In this document: positions 54,112 through 64,000 of the stretch, piece by piece
How positions within the stretch are numbered: position 1 is the first letter of the stretch
Layout of the letters: each line of letters opens with the position of its first letter
Source of the DNA: Petaurus breviceps papuanus
Lineage: Eukaryota > Chordata > Mammalia > Diprotodontia > Petauridae
Direction: 5' to 3'
Length of the DNA stretch: 64,000 nucleotides
Assembly (NCBI GenBank): GCA_028583685.1
Contig: JAMXIF010000073.1
Location: 9,490,587-9,554,586 of the forward strand
Program-made: the position numbers and the translations under genes
The notes under the pieces: generated by a model
What the model was told of the DNA's origin: nothing
The model's database searches: none
What the model saw: only the letters and a program-made list of their open reading frames with translations

Positions 54112-54352
54112 TGTACTAATAATTTCTACAATATACCTGATGAGCAGTGACCCAGCCTCTGCCTGATGAGATTCTGTGAGAAGAATCCTACACTCTCCCA
54201 AGTTGGCCCAGTCAACTTCTGAACAGCTCTTGTCTTTAGGGAACTTTTCCCTCCATCAAGCCCTAATGTGTATATTTGCAGCTTCTACTCATCGTGCCTA
54301 GATAGGTGTCCTGGAGCTAAGCAGAATGAACCAATTAATCAATGTGCTGCTC

Positions 54353-54607
54353 ATTGTTCAGTTGTTCTGTAGTCATGTTTAACTCTTCATTTGGAATTTT
54401 CTTGGCAAAGATACTGGAGTGGTTTGCCATTTTCTTTTCCAATTCATTTTACAGATGAGGAAACTGAAGCGAACAGGGTTAGGTGACTTACCCAGAGTCA
54501 CACAACTGGTGTCTGAGGCCAGATTTGAACTCATGAAGATGAGTCTTCCTGACTCCAGCCCCACTGATCTATATATTTTAGGTGATACTCTGCGCCACCT
54601 AGTGCCC
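54353..54607 (-). mobile_element. RTE-tailed SINE (MAR-type)
   Basis: 'gtcatgtttaactcttcatt' tail, 'ctggagtggtttgccatttt', CORE 'gtgacttacccagagtcaca', head 'ctctgcgccacctagtgccc'. Confidence 0.85.
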
Positions 54608-54949
54608 AATTAAAGAGCATTTGTTAAGCATTTACTATGAACCAAGTAATGTACTGAACTCAGGGACAAAAAACCACAGCCTTTGGAGTCCACTATCATG
54701 CCCCCTAAATCTTCTCCAAAATAAACATCACCATTTTCTTCAAGGACTTCTCCTATGGTGTGGTTTTGATTCTTGTCCTTGTCTCCCATGCCACCATCTG
54801 CAAAGTGAGAAGAGTGACACCTGTCACTGCTTTTACAGAACAATGCTCACTTTTGTCTTCATCCTTAGTCACCTTCCCTTGCCTGTTTTCTGTATTTGTC
54901 TCATGGATAGGGTAAAAATTCTTAGCCAGACAAGAGATAGAACACATCA

Positions 54950-55735
54950 CAAATGATAAAAACAATTTTACTTAATTGAAATTTAAAAGGTTCTGTATTA
55001 AGGAAAGGAACTGGGGAAAATATTTGTTATCCTATAGTCATAATAAAGTTCTGACTTCCCCAATGGATAACTGGTCAAAGTATTAAATAACAGTTCTCAA
55101 AAGATTTACAAACTGTTAATAACCACATAAAAGAATCCTCCACAACACTAATAAAAAGACAAACATTTACTACCCCAACCCTCACTGTCTCAAGGCCAAG
55201 TAGATTACAAGTAACACCCTCATCTATAGCCCTATTGCCTTAAGGCCTGGCATGCTGCATTTTATCCCCCTCCTCAGGGTTCTCAGGTACCCTTAATGGG
55301 TTTGGAGCATCTAGGTTCTCCACTAATGGTTCTAGACCCTACCAGTTTTGTTCTCCCCAATTTTAGGGGGATGGATACCCTATTCACCATTGCAGCACAT
55401 ACATATAATGAAATATGACTATATGATGAAAATGACAAATATGAAGGATTCAGAAAAATCCCTGAAGACATACATGAACTGACGTAGAGGGAAATAAAAA
55501 GAACAAGGAAAAGAATATACAAAATGACCACAACACCTAAAAAGACCAATTAAATGAAGCAAAATGGTATGTAATTATAATAACTAAGCTTTGCCTCAGA
55601 GGTAAGTTGAGAAAATGGACCTCCTTTTTTACAGAAGTGGGGGGAAATGGGTGAGAAATATTGCATTTACTGCTAGATGTTGATGTACTGAGTTTGCTGA
55701 ACTATTTTTTTTAATCTTGGCTATAAGGTAGCATG
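54950..55735 (+). mobile_element. Old L1 3' fragment
   Basis: Contains the L1 ORF2 C-terminal phrases 'cagttctcaaaagatttaca' and 'aataaccacataaaagaatc', then 'acatacatgaactgacgtag' and a 3' UTR with 'gtgagaaatattgcatttac'. It is a different and older L1 lineage than the ones at 5.9 and 14-22 kb. Confidence 0.6.
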
Positions 55736-55739
55736 CTTT

Positions 55740-55910
55740 AGTGAATAGGTATCTGGCCTTGGAAGAAGACCTATATTCAAGCATTTCTTTTGACACAGAA
55801 AGGTCATATTACCCTGGGCAAATCCCTTAACCTCCCAACATCTTTGGAACTTCTCTGAAACCATAAAGTTGAAGAGTAGGAAATTTCTTGTACCAATGAA
55901 ACCACAAGTT
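55740..55910 (+). mobile_element. MIR-type SINE, decayed
   Basis: 'ggtagcatgctttagtgaat', 'accctgggcaaatcccttaa' and 'cctcccaacatctttggaac' in MIR order. Confidence 0.5.
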
Positions 55911-56383
55911 CCTTATAAGTTACAAGGAAAGTTTGATTGGGGAGGGGGGAGTTTTAAGAGAAATGTAATATATTCAGAAATTAATGTGATGTAAAAACAA
56001 GTTGTATTAATAAAAATATAGGTTGATTGAAGTGTTCTTGTGCATATACATCGGTCCTTTTTGCAACTATCCCTTTTCTTCCTTATTGAAATAACTTCTT
56101 TTTGTGATTTCAGAATTTTATTTTATTTTTCTTCATTCATGACTGAATTCTCCTATAGAATTTTAAGCCAAAAGAAATTATATATTCTTTCCTTAAAACT
56201 CTTTGAAGTCCACAGTACCAAAATTTAAAGGACATATCAGACTATGCATGGTTTTCCTCTCCATAAATTATAAGATGGAGTTGTCATTTCTCTCCAAAGC
56301 TCCCATAATTTTCATGTCAGCAACCTCTTTTTAAGGGATGAAAATCAGATTTTGAAGTTCCCCTTCTTGGTTATGGCAAGTTA
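55911..56383. other. Unassigned AT-rich sequence
   Basis: No recognised feature up to the assembly gap. Confidence 0.35.
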
Positions 56384-56783
56384 NNNNNNNNNNNNNNNNN
56401 NNNNNNNNNNNNNNNNNNNNNNNNNNNNNNNNNNNNNNNNNNNNNNNNNNNNNNNNNNNNNNNNNNNNNNNNNNNNNNNNNNNNNNNNNNNNNNNNNNNN
56501 NNNNNNNNNNNNNNNNNNNNNNNNNNNNNNNNNNNNNNNNNNNNNNNNNNNNNNNNNNNNNNNNNNNNNNNNNNNNNNNNNNNNNNNNNNNNNNNNNNNN
56601 NNNNNNNNNNNNNNNNNNNNNNNNNNNNNNNNNNNNNNNNNNNNNNNNNNNNNNNNNNNNNNNNNNNNNNNNNNNNNNNNNNNNNNNNNNNNNNNNNNNN
56701 NNNNNNNNNNNNNNNNNNNNNNNNNNNNNNNNNNNNNNNNNNNNNNNNNNNNNNNNNNNNNNNNNNNNNNNNNNNNNNNNNNN
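56384..56783. other. Assembly gap, 400 N
   Basis: Run of N directly before a (GA)n microsatellite. Open frames across it are artefacts. Confidence 0.99.
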
Positions 56784-56803
56784 AGAAAGAAAGAGAGAGA
56801 GAA

Positions 56804-56858
<55 letters not shown>
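56784..56858. repeat. (GA)n microsatellite
   Basis: gaaa/gaga mixed start, then about 20 ga units. It probably caused the gap on its left. Confidence 0.97.
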
Positions 56859-56860
<2 letters not shown>

Positions 56861-56869
56861 ACATTCTAG

Positions 56870-57401
56870 CATTATATGGAGAACTGGAGTTTCCCATCAT
56901 TACTATATAATGCTTCTGTGCCAGGCTTGTGATCTGTTTCCTAAGCTAAACACTCATTTCCACGTAGTCTCATGTATACTCCAATAACAGTATCATTTTT
57001 GTTTCTGCTTCTTTTGATCTTTACCCAAGTGATCTCCAACTTGCTTCCTATCCCTCTAGTTCTTAGATCTCTACCTACTTAGGAAGAATAACTGGATAAA
57101 AGAAAAAAATACCATAGGGTATGTTTCAAAAGTTGAACTTGTTCATAGGTCATCCCTCACTAACTCCTGTATCCCCAGACTCTCCTTTCCTAAGAGTTGA
57201 AGGTACACACACTCACTTGTCTTAGATACTAAATTTGACTAGTTCTGCTCTACCTTAGACTGTGATTTACAATAGGTGCCATAGGCTACTAGTTGAATAC
57301 TTGGGTTTCTTGATATAAATAACTTCTTATAACATACTATGTTCTACCGCTTTGAAAATTCATGTCCAACAGGCTTCAAGATATCTTAACTCAACCATCC
57401 A
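56870..57401. other. Unassigned intergenic sequence
   Basis: No recognised feature. Confidence 0.35.
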
Positions 57402-57547
57402 CTGTAGAGGGTGAAAGATAGAAAGACAGAGGAATGCATGGCAAGTGCCCAACAGAGCAAGACCAGAACTCCTCAGCTTAAACCTAGACCCCAGATACAG
57501 GGGGAGACAGATTTACATATTAAAAACAGTTATGGGGGGGGGCAGAG

Positions 57548-57557
57548 TCAAGATGGC
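57548..57557 (+). promoter_or_regulatory. YY1-like motif at HAL1 D 5' end
   Basis: 'tcaagatggc' 13 bases inside the element, at the conserved position. Confidence 0.5.
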
Positions 57558-58258
57558 AGAGTAGAAGCACGACCTTCCCAGCGGCTCCAGCTTCCACCTT
57601 CCCCAATCCATGTAAAAAGGGGACTCTAAACAAACTTTGGAGCTGCAGAACCCACAAAATGACACAGAGAAGCTAACCTCCCACTGAGGACAGCCCCACA
57701 GTCCAGCAGTAATGGGCCAGTGCAGTGCTCTGGGAGCTGAGCCCAGCCCCACGCCCAGGCTTTAGCCCCAGGGCAGGCCTGACCAGCCCCCCACCAGAGG
57801 GACTCCAGATCAGCAGCAGCTGTGGCCCTTTCCAGATTTATCAACACATAGATGCGAAGGACAAAGTGAGAAGTCAGTGTGGTCTGGACTTTGGGACCCA
57901 GTAAGTGGGAGTGCGTGGCTTTTGCCCCCCCGGGGTAAGAAGCAGCTAAGACACCGACACAGCCAGCCAGCCCCACGTGGCATCTTCAGCTCCAGGCCTG
58001 CAGAGTGTAGGGGACCAAGCACCAGTCTTAGGGGTAATCACTCTTGCTTTAACCTTCTTGGATCTGGATTGTAGTCTAGGGTGGAGGTCCTGGGGTGTGT
58101 GTCCAGCTTGCCAGAGCATGTGGAGACCTCAGAGAGGGCACCCATCTAATACCTCTGGCAGCTGAGAAAACCCCAGCATTTGGGACGAAAGCTGCCCTGT
58201 CTGGTGGCAGAGTCCTACTGTGGCAAAAAGCCCATAAGTCAAGTGACTGAGGGGCAAC

Positions 58259-59321
58259 ATGACCAGGCAAAGGAAACAAAGCAGACAGAAGATTCCAACA
58301 TTACACTCCTATTTTGGGGACAAAAAGGAGAAAAGCATGGAACAGGAGGAAAACAGTGAACTCAGAACTCCTGCACCAAAAGCTTCAAAGGAAAATACAA
58401 TCTGGTTACAGGCCATAGAGGACCTTAAGAAACAGATAAGAGAAGTGGAGGAAAAATTGGGAAGAGAAATGAGAACAATGCAAGAAAATTATGAAATGAG
58501 AGTCAACAGCCTGACTGAGGAAAATAATACCTTAAAAAACAGACTGACTCAAAATGGCAAAAGAGGCTCAAAAAGATAATGAGGAGAAGAATGCCTTAAA
58601 AAGCCAAATTTGCCAGATGGAAAAAGAATCTCAAAAGCTCACTGAGGAGAATGATTGCTTCAGAATTAGATTGGAGCAAATGGAAGCTAATGACTTTATG
58701 AGAAATCAAGATGCTGTTAAACAGATCCAGACAAATGAAAGAACAGAAGGCAATGTGAAATATCTCATGGGAAAAACCACTGACCTGGAAAATAGATCGA
58801 GGAGAGAGAATTTTAAAAGTATTGGACTACCCGAAAGCCATGACCAAAGTAAGAACCTAGAAATCATCCTCCAGGAAGTTCTCAAAGAAAACTGCCCTGA
58901 TGTTTTAGAACCAGAGGGCAAAATAGAGGTTGAAAGAATCCACCGATCCCCTCCTGAAAAATATCCCAAAAAGAAAACTCCTAGGAATATTATGGCCAGG
59001 TTCTGGAATTTCCAGATTAAGGAGAGAATATTACAAGCAGCCAGGAAGAAACAATTTGAATATTGTGGAAACACAATCAGGATAACACAGGATCTGGCAG
59101 CTTCTACACTGAGGGATTGAAGGGCTTGGAATATGATATTCTGGAGGTCCAAGGATCTGGGATTAAAACCAAGAGTCACCTACCCAGCAAAACTGAGTAT
59201 CATATTTCAGGGGAAAATATGGTCATTCAGTGGAATAGAGGACTTTCAGTCATTCTTGCCGAAAAAGCCAGAGTTGAATAGAAAATTTGACATTCAGATA
59301 CAAGAAGCAAGAGAAGCATGA
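58259..59321 (+). pseudogene. HAL1 copy D ORF1 (L1 ORF1p-like, two lesions)
   Basis: Starts 'MTRQRKQSRQKIPTLHSYFG'. Order: basic N-terminus (residues 1-45), long coiled coil with heptads ('KKQIREVEEKLGREMRTMQE', about 60-175), RRM-like domain ('DLENRSRRENFKSIGLPES', about 178-250) and C-terminal domain ('ILQAARKKQFEYCGNTIRIT' to 'FDIQIQEAREA', about 258-354). Expected length is about 354 residues, close to L1 ORF1p. One extra A near 58553 ('tcaaaatggc' against 'tcaaatggc' in copies A and B) shifts the frame, and TGA at 59118-59120 replaces a Gln codon seen in copies A and C. The role would be RNA binding and chaperoning of its own RNA, using L1 ORF2p in trans. Confidence 0.9.
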
Positions 59322-60506
59322 GAAGGTAAACAGGGAAAAGGAATCATAAGGAACTTATCAAAGTTGAACTATTAACATTCCTACATGGAAAAACAATAAT
59401 TGTAACTTATGAAACTTTTCTCAGTAGTTGAAGGGATTAGAAATATATATATATATATGTCTATATATGAGCATATATGGGCATATGAATACATATGTGA
59501 ATGTGTGTATATATGTTTACAGGTATACATAGATAGAGGGCACAGGACCAATTTAACAGGAAGGGATGATACTTAAAATGTGAAATTAAGAGGTGAGAGG
59601 AATATAATGAGAGGAGATGGGGAGAGACAGATTGGGGCAAACTATCTCATACAGAAGAATCAAGGGGAAATGGTTACAATGGAGGGGAAGAATAGGAAGG
59701 CAAAAGGGAATGAGTCAATCTTATTCCCATTGAATTTGACTTGAGGAGGGAATGAAATACACACTAAATAGGGTATCTCATCCTCCAGGAGAGTAGGGGG
59801 GGAAGGGGATGAGAGGTGGGCTGATGGAAGGGAGGGCAGGCTGGGGGGGAGGGAAGTTGGAAGCACCCACTTTTGAAAAGGGACGGGATCAAAGTAGAGA
59901 ATATAACAAGTGGGAGGTGGGATAGGAGGGAGGGAAATATAGTCAGTCTTTTACAATATATCTACTATGTTATTGTTTTGCATTAGCCACACATGTACAA
60001 CCTATACTGAACTGTTTATCTTCCCATCAAGGGTGGGTGACAAGGAAGGAAGGGAATGAATCTGGAATTGAAAGCATTAAAATCAAATATTCAGATATAT
60101 ATATATGTGTGTGTGTGTATGTGTGTGTGTATACTATTATCAACACCATCTTACATGTAAATTGGGAAATTAGATATACAGGCACTGAGGCATAGAGATC
60201 CACTGGAAAAGTCAAAGGGGGTATGGGAGAAGATATGGGAGAGAGCAGATTGGAGGAGGGGATATCCTGTGGGACTGCTATTTTGGGGCGGTGGGTAGGG
60301 GAAAAACGGGGAGAAAATTTGTAACTCAAAATCTGGCGGAAACGAATGATGTAAGTCAGAAGTTAATAAAACATTTAAAAAACAGTTATGACTTATTGTT
60401 AATTTTATTGTTATATATTATTATATATACAATTATTATTAATAAGTCCAATTAATTAAAAGAAAACAACACATCATATAATTTGATTTCTAATTGGACA
60501 AAAGTT

Positions 60507-60729
60507 GATTGTTTTTGTGGCTCCCTTTTGGGGGTCTTCTTGGCAAAGATACTGGAGTGATTTGCCATTTCCTTTTCCAGCTCATTTTACAGATAAGGCA
60601 TTGAAGAAAATGGATTAAGTGACTTGTCTAGGGTCACAGAGCTAGTAAATGTCTGAGGGCAAATTTGAATCCAGGAAGATGAGTCTTCCTTATTCCCTGC
60701 CCAGGGCTTTATCCATTGCACCGCCTAGC
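60507..60729 (-). mobile_element. RTE-tailed SINE (MAR-type) in LTR B2
   Basis: 'gtcttcttggcaaagatact', 'ttccagctcattttacagat', CORE 'gtgacttgtctagggtcaca', head 'ttgcaccgcctagc'. Confidence 0.85.
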
Positions 60730-61239
60730 AAAGGGACTTTCTAAGTTAGGAAGGGGAGAGCAAACAGATACAATTTTCTGAAATCAGGAAAGGAGGTGTC
60801 CCACTCCCCCCAAGTGTCTGTGAACAGTCAAATGAACAAGGAAACACTGACTGATCAGTACAGGGTCAGTTTTCAAATAAACATAAGGATATAAAATTGT
60901 GAGAAAATGCATTGTGTCAATCTTTGGATCTGACTAGGTTTCTGGTCAACATAACCTCAGTCTTTAGTTAAGGGTCTCTAAACAGCAGATAGAGATGGTC
61001 CAGCTTCCCAGTCATATAGGGCTAGGTTCAAACAGTATAATAAAGTTTTCTCTCAATTCCCACAATTGAATAAAGTTTTCTCACAAGGCAGAAATTGGAC
61101 TAGACCCATAATTGGGTTTATAAAAGAAACTGAGCTAAGTCCAGAATTGAGTCACAAGATGGAGTCAGAGTGGTTCACTCAATTCCCATAATTAACCACT
61201 TGCTGTCCTCATCCCCTCAATTCCCTTCATTTCCTTACA

Positions 61240-62205
61240 CTGAAGTAAAAGAGGTCAGGCCAGTAGGAGATTAAAACTGGAAATTTACCTCTGAATGCCT
61301 CTGAACTCACTACCTAAACCTAACTAAATCATTATTTCCTAGTTCTTTGCTGCCCTCACTTAATTTCCATGGCAATTTCAAAGGCTATTTTTAAAAATTC
61401 CAGTGATTGGCCTAGTATAATTCATAATTACTTTAGCAGTAATAGAAAAAAAAAACCCTGAGATTTATGTAAATGGAGACCTTTTTTTGTTCATTTCAAC
61501 AAAACACAGCTGCCAGACAACCAGTTCATAGCATATTTGGGGTCTGCTCCTGAAAACAAAATGGCAGCATTTTCTCCTTGAATCTGAGCCCACCAGGTGA
61601 TTTTTACATCTCTACCATGTGATTTCCTGGTTTTCTTTGTTCTTTTAAAAGTTTTTGTACTCTTAGAGATCACCTTCTAGGCTCCTATATCAGCAGGGGA
61701 AGTATAGATGCTGCTTTTGTTGAATGCATCAGATCTGAGTATCTTCCACTGATGTAACTGTCCTCAAATCCACTGTGCATGTAATTGGAACCTGCTGTAA
61801 GTCTGGGCTCCACTCACCAAGACTGTTGCAAATGTAACTGTGAAGTTTCGAGCTTTTACAAGCACTTGCCCAGTATAGTAAATAAGATGTTGAAAGAGCT
61901 GCCTTTCTCCAGAACCTTGTTGTTGTTGTAAAGTTTCCAGTAACTACCACATGAGTACATATCATTTAATAAGGTTTACATGGACATGAAAACTTATCAT
62001 AAACAGATGGATGTGGATAAAACTGTTTCCAGATATGACCGCAGCTGTCTGCCCTGTGTTGTACAGGACTTCAGATGATTCTTCCATATTATCCCCTATT
62101 TTTTAATTATCACTTCATAGCAAAACTCATTATGGTCATCTAGGAAAACAGTCGTGAAGAGTAATGACACAGGTATATTACAAGATTGTTGACTCATTTT
62201 GCTAA
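61240..62205. other. Unassigned intergenic sequence
   Basis: No recognised repeat or gene. Two short minus-strand frames without domain features. Confidence 0.35.
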
Positions 62206-62983
62206 AAATCCTCTGTTTGGTTCTTTAAAGTCCTTCATAACCTGCCCTACACCCCCCTCTCCCCCACTAAGCTTTCCAATATTCTTACACCTTATACCCT
62301 TCCGCATACACTGTGATTCAGCAACACTGACATCAGCCTTGTTCTCCACATCCTGACTTTGCTTTTTTCCTGGCTTTCTTTGATGTCTAGAATTCTCTCC
62401 CTCCTCATCTCTACCTCTAGGCTTTTCTGGTTTCTTTCTATTTTTAAAAATTTATTTTATTTTCAATTTATACAATCAAACAAGTATTTCTAATCTCTAG
62501 ACTTCATTCAGGTCTCAGATAAAATTCCACCTTTTACAAGAAGTCTCTCCTTTCATGTCTTCCCTTTGAAATTATCTCCAATTTATCCTGTCTTTAGCTT
62601 GTTTGTATGTTTCCTGCCCCATTAGACTGTAAGCTCCCCGAGGGCAGGCACTGTTTGTTGCCTTTGTTTTTGCCATCCCTAGAACTTAGCAGAATGTCTG
62701 GAAATTTGTTGTTCAGTCGTTTCAGTCATGTGCAATTCTTTGTAACCCCATTTGGGGTTTTCTTGGCAAAGATACTGGACTGGTTTCTCATTTCTCTCTC
62801 CAGCTCATTTTACAGATGAGAAAACTGAGGTAAACAGGGTTAAGTGACTTGCCTGGGGTCATACTGTGTCTTAGGCCAAATTTGAACTCAAGTCTTCCTG
62901 GCTCCAGCACCAGCATTCTATCCACTACAACACCTAGCTGCCCCAGAAGTTAGCAGGCATTTAATAAATGGCTGTTGAATTGA
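62206..62983 (+). mobile_element. L2 element 3' region with SINE insertion
   Basis: 'aaagtccttcataacctgcc', 'ccccattagactgtaagctc', 'cccgagggcaggcactgttt', then after the SINE 'gcaggcatttaataaatggc'. The terminal 'ttgaattga' ends it near 62983. Confidence 0.75.
62706..62944 (-). mobile_element. RTE-tailed SINE (MAR-type) in L2
   Basis: 'gttgttcagtcgtttcagtc' tail, 'ggcaaagatactggactggt', CORE 'gtgacttgcctggggtcata', head 'ctacaacacctagctgcccc'. Confidence 0.88.
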
Positions 62984-63114
62984 CATCTTGCCCTTCTGTG
63001 CTTTTCTTTTCTTTTTTTTTCTTCCCCTGATGTGGAGCTATGGTTTCATTCTTATCCAGCAACTTAACTCCTGGTGTGGAAAGTCTGTATCAAGGTAAAT
63101 CAACATTTGTCTGG

Positions 63115-63255
63115 TACCTTCTAGTTTTAAGGAATTGTCAGAGAAACTACAAAGCTGTGTTTGGGCTTCACAGCCAGTATGTGTCAGGATAGATGTGAAC
63201 TTGTCTTCCTGCCTAGAGACAGACTCTCTGTCTACTATGCCAATGGTGCCTCTCC
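63115..63255 (-). mobile_element. MIR-type SINE, decayed
   Basis: 'cagccagtatgtgtcaggat', 'gaacttgtcttcctgcctag' and 'ctctgtctactatgccaatg' in antisense MIR order. Confidence 0.5.
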
Positions 63256-63532
63256 TTTACTTTACTTGTTATAACTAAATAGAGAAACTGATGCCAGGCC
63301 AAAAAAAATGATTACTACACCCAAAAAATGGGGAAAATAACACTGAACAACCGACTGATGAAGGCCAGAGTCCATCCAGGGTTCCCTAGGAACCATAACT
63401 TTTTAAGATAGGATATAATTTCTTCTATAATGTAATGAGCAAAAATTCAAGAGTATCCGTTTTATGATGAGAAATGCATTCTAAGCAGCTGAAAGTTGAG
63501 ATATTCCAGTCAGAATAAATGGTGACATTATA

Positions 63533-64000
63533 GTGGGTGAAAGATGACTAAGGAAACAAAGCTTCATGTTTCTGAGCATATCAACGCATGAAGCAATGCA
63601 TGGCAGTTGACCAATGAATCAGGACCAGTTGCCCTCCTCAACATTGGCACTAGACCTGTAGAGAGAGACAGATTTTTATACATTAAAAACAATTAATCAA
63701 ATAAGGTCAATTAATTAAAAGAAAACAACTAACCAGGAGACACTAAATAATCTGATGTCCAAATGAAGGAAAAAATAGGGACTTTCCAAGTTGGGAGGGG
63801 AGAGCAAACATGTACAATTCCCTGAAATCAGTAAAAGAGGTGTCTCACTCCCCCCAAGTGTCTGTGAACAACCAAAGGAACAATAACTCATTGATTAATA
63901 CAGGGTCAGTTTTCAGAAAAGACAATTGTGAGAAAATGCCTTTCATCAGTCTGACTCTGACTGGGTTTCTGCTCAGCACAGTTTAGTCAAGGGTCTTTAA
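63533..64000 (-). mobile_element. LTR family B, copy 3 (ERV fossil), runs off the window
   Basis: 'tgggtgaaagatga' start, 'tacattaaaaacaattaatc', 'gggactttccaagttgggag', 'cccaagtgtctgtgaacaac', 'gtcaagggtctttaa' at the window end. Same orientation and family as copies 1 and 2. The rest lies outside the window. Confidence 0.65.

Larger units (their letters stand above)
57535..60377 (+). mobile_element. HAL1 copy D, complete and youngest
   Basis: 2.84 kb from a G-run 5' end to 'aataaaacattt'. Perfect 13-bp target duplication 'aaaaacagttatg' at 57522-57534 and 60378-60390, inside an LTR. 5' UTR 57535-58258, ORF1 58259-59321, then about 1 kb of 3' region with a TATG tract (59440-59520), G/A-rich segments and a (gt) run (60105-60135). 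No ORF2. ORF1 carries only two disabling changes and the target duplication is perfect, so this is a recent insertion relative to copies A and B. Confidence 0.9.
57402..61239 (-). mobile_element. LTR family B, copy 2 (ERV fossil), split by HAL1 D and a SINE
   Basis: Ends 'tgtagagggtgaaag' (57402) and 'atttccttaca' (61239) give TG...CA borders. Without its two insertions it is about 0.77 kb. Minus strand has 'cttttataaaccc' (TATA-like). No internal virus genes, so probably a solo LTR. No convincing target duplication. It predates HAL1 copy D. Confidence 0.65.

Noticed and set aside
56331-56987. Frames of 163-211 codons
   Set aside because: They cross 400 N and a GA microsatellite; the residues are undefined or low complexity.
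57411-58279. Several overlapping frames of 60-116 codons, including Pro/Trp-rich ones
   Set aside because: They are within the HAL1 D 5' UTR and occur on both strands; similar frames recur in the other HAL1 5' UTRs.
57402-64000. A provirus bounded by LTR B copies 2 and 3
   Set aside because: The 61.2-63.5 kb interval is L2, SINE and unassigned sequence with no virus-like coding region.

Overview
The window looks like mammalian, and specifically marsupial, intergenic DNA. It is AT-rich and saturated with marsupial-type repeats: tRNA-headed CORE-SINEs that begin near 'gcagctaggtggcacag', SINEs with a BovB/RTE-like tail, L1 and half-L1 (HAL1) elements of the opossum/dasyurid type, an RTE (BovB-group) copy, and older MIR, L2 and CR1/L3 relics. 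I could not decide between an American and an Australian marsupial. I found no convincing host protein-coding exon, tRNA, rRNA or CpG-island promoter. Every long open frame belongs to a transposable element or is a chance or low-complexity frame.

Layout. 1-6.5 kb is a nest of L1/HAL1 copies: HAL1 copy A (+) and HAL1 copy B (-) face each other and form a large imperfect inverted repeat inside older L1 debris. 6.5-14.2 kb holds scattered SINEs, L2, small DNA-transposon relics, microsatellites and an old L1 ORF1 fragment. 14.2-22.8 kb is one antisense L1 with a 15-bp target-site duplication. It carries a 431-codon open reverse transcriptase segment and a composite 5' UTR, and HAL1 copy C sits inside its ORF2. 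22.8-46 kb holds five related solo LTRs (three with perfect 5-bp target duplications), an RTE reverse transcriptase fossil, an orphan HAL1 5' end, a second antisense L1 ORF2 fragment, a CR1/L3 fragment, a hAT transposase fossil and an L2. 46-57 kb is mostly SINE/MIR debris, a 245-bp direct repeat pair and an old L1 3' end. 52-64 kb contains three copies of a second LTR family, one of them split by HAL1 copy D, the best preserved HAL1 here.

How the parts relate. HAL1 elements carry an L1-like 5' UTR with a YY1-like start motif, an ORF1 (coiled coil, RRM, C-terminal domain) and a 3' tail, but no ORF2. From general knowledge of such families they would depend on an L1 ORF2 protein in trans. The full-structure L1 in this window shares the HAL1-type 5' end, so the two lineages appear to have exchanged promoters. 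The most interesting signals are this HAL1 family and its clustering, the stacked L1 5' UTR, and the nested insertion history that orders the families in time. There are two assembly gaps: 10 N at 12091-12100 and 400 N at 56384-56783.
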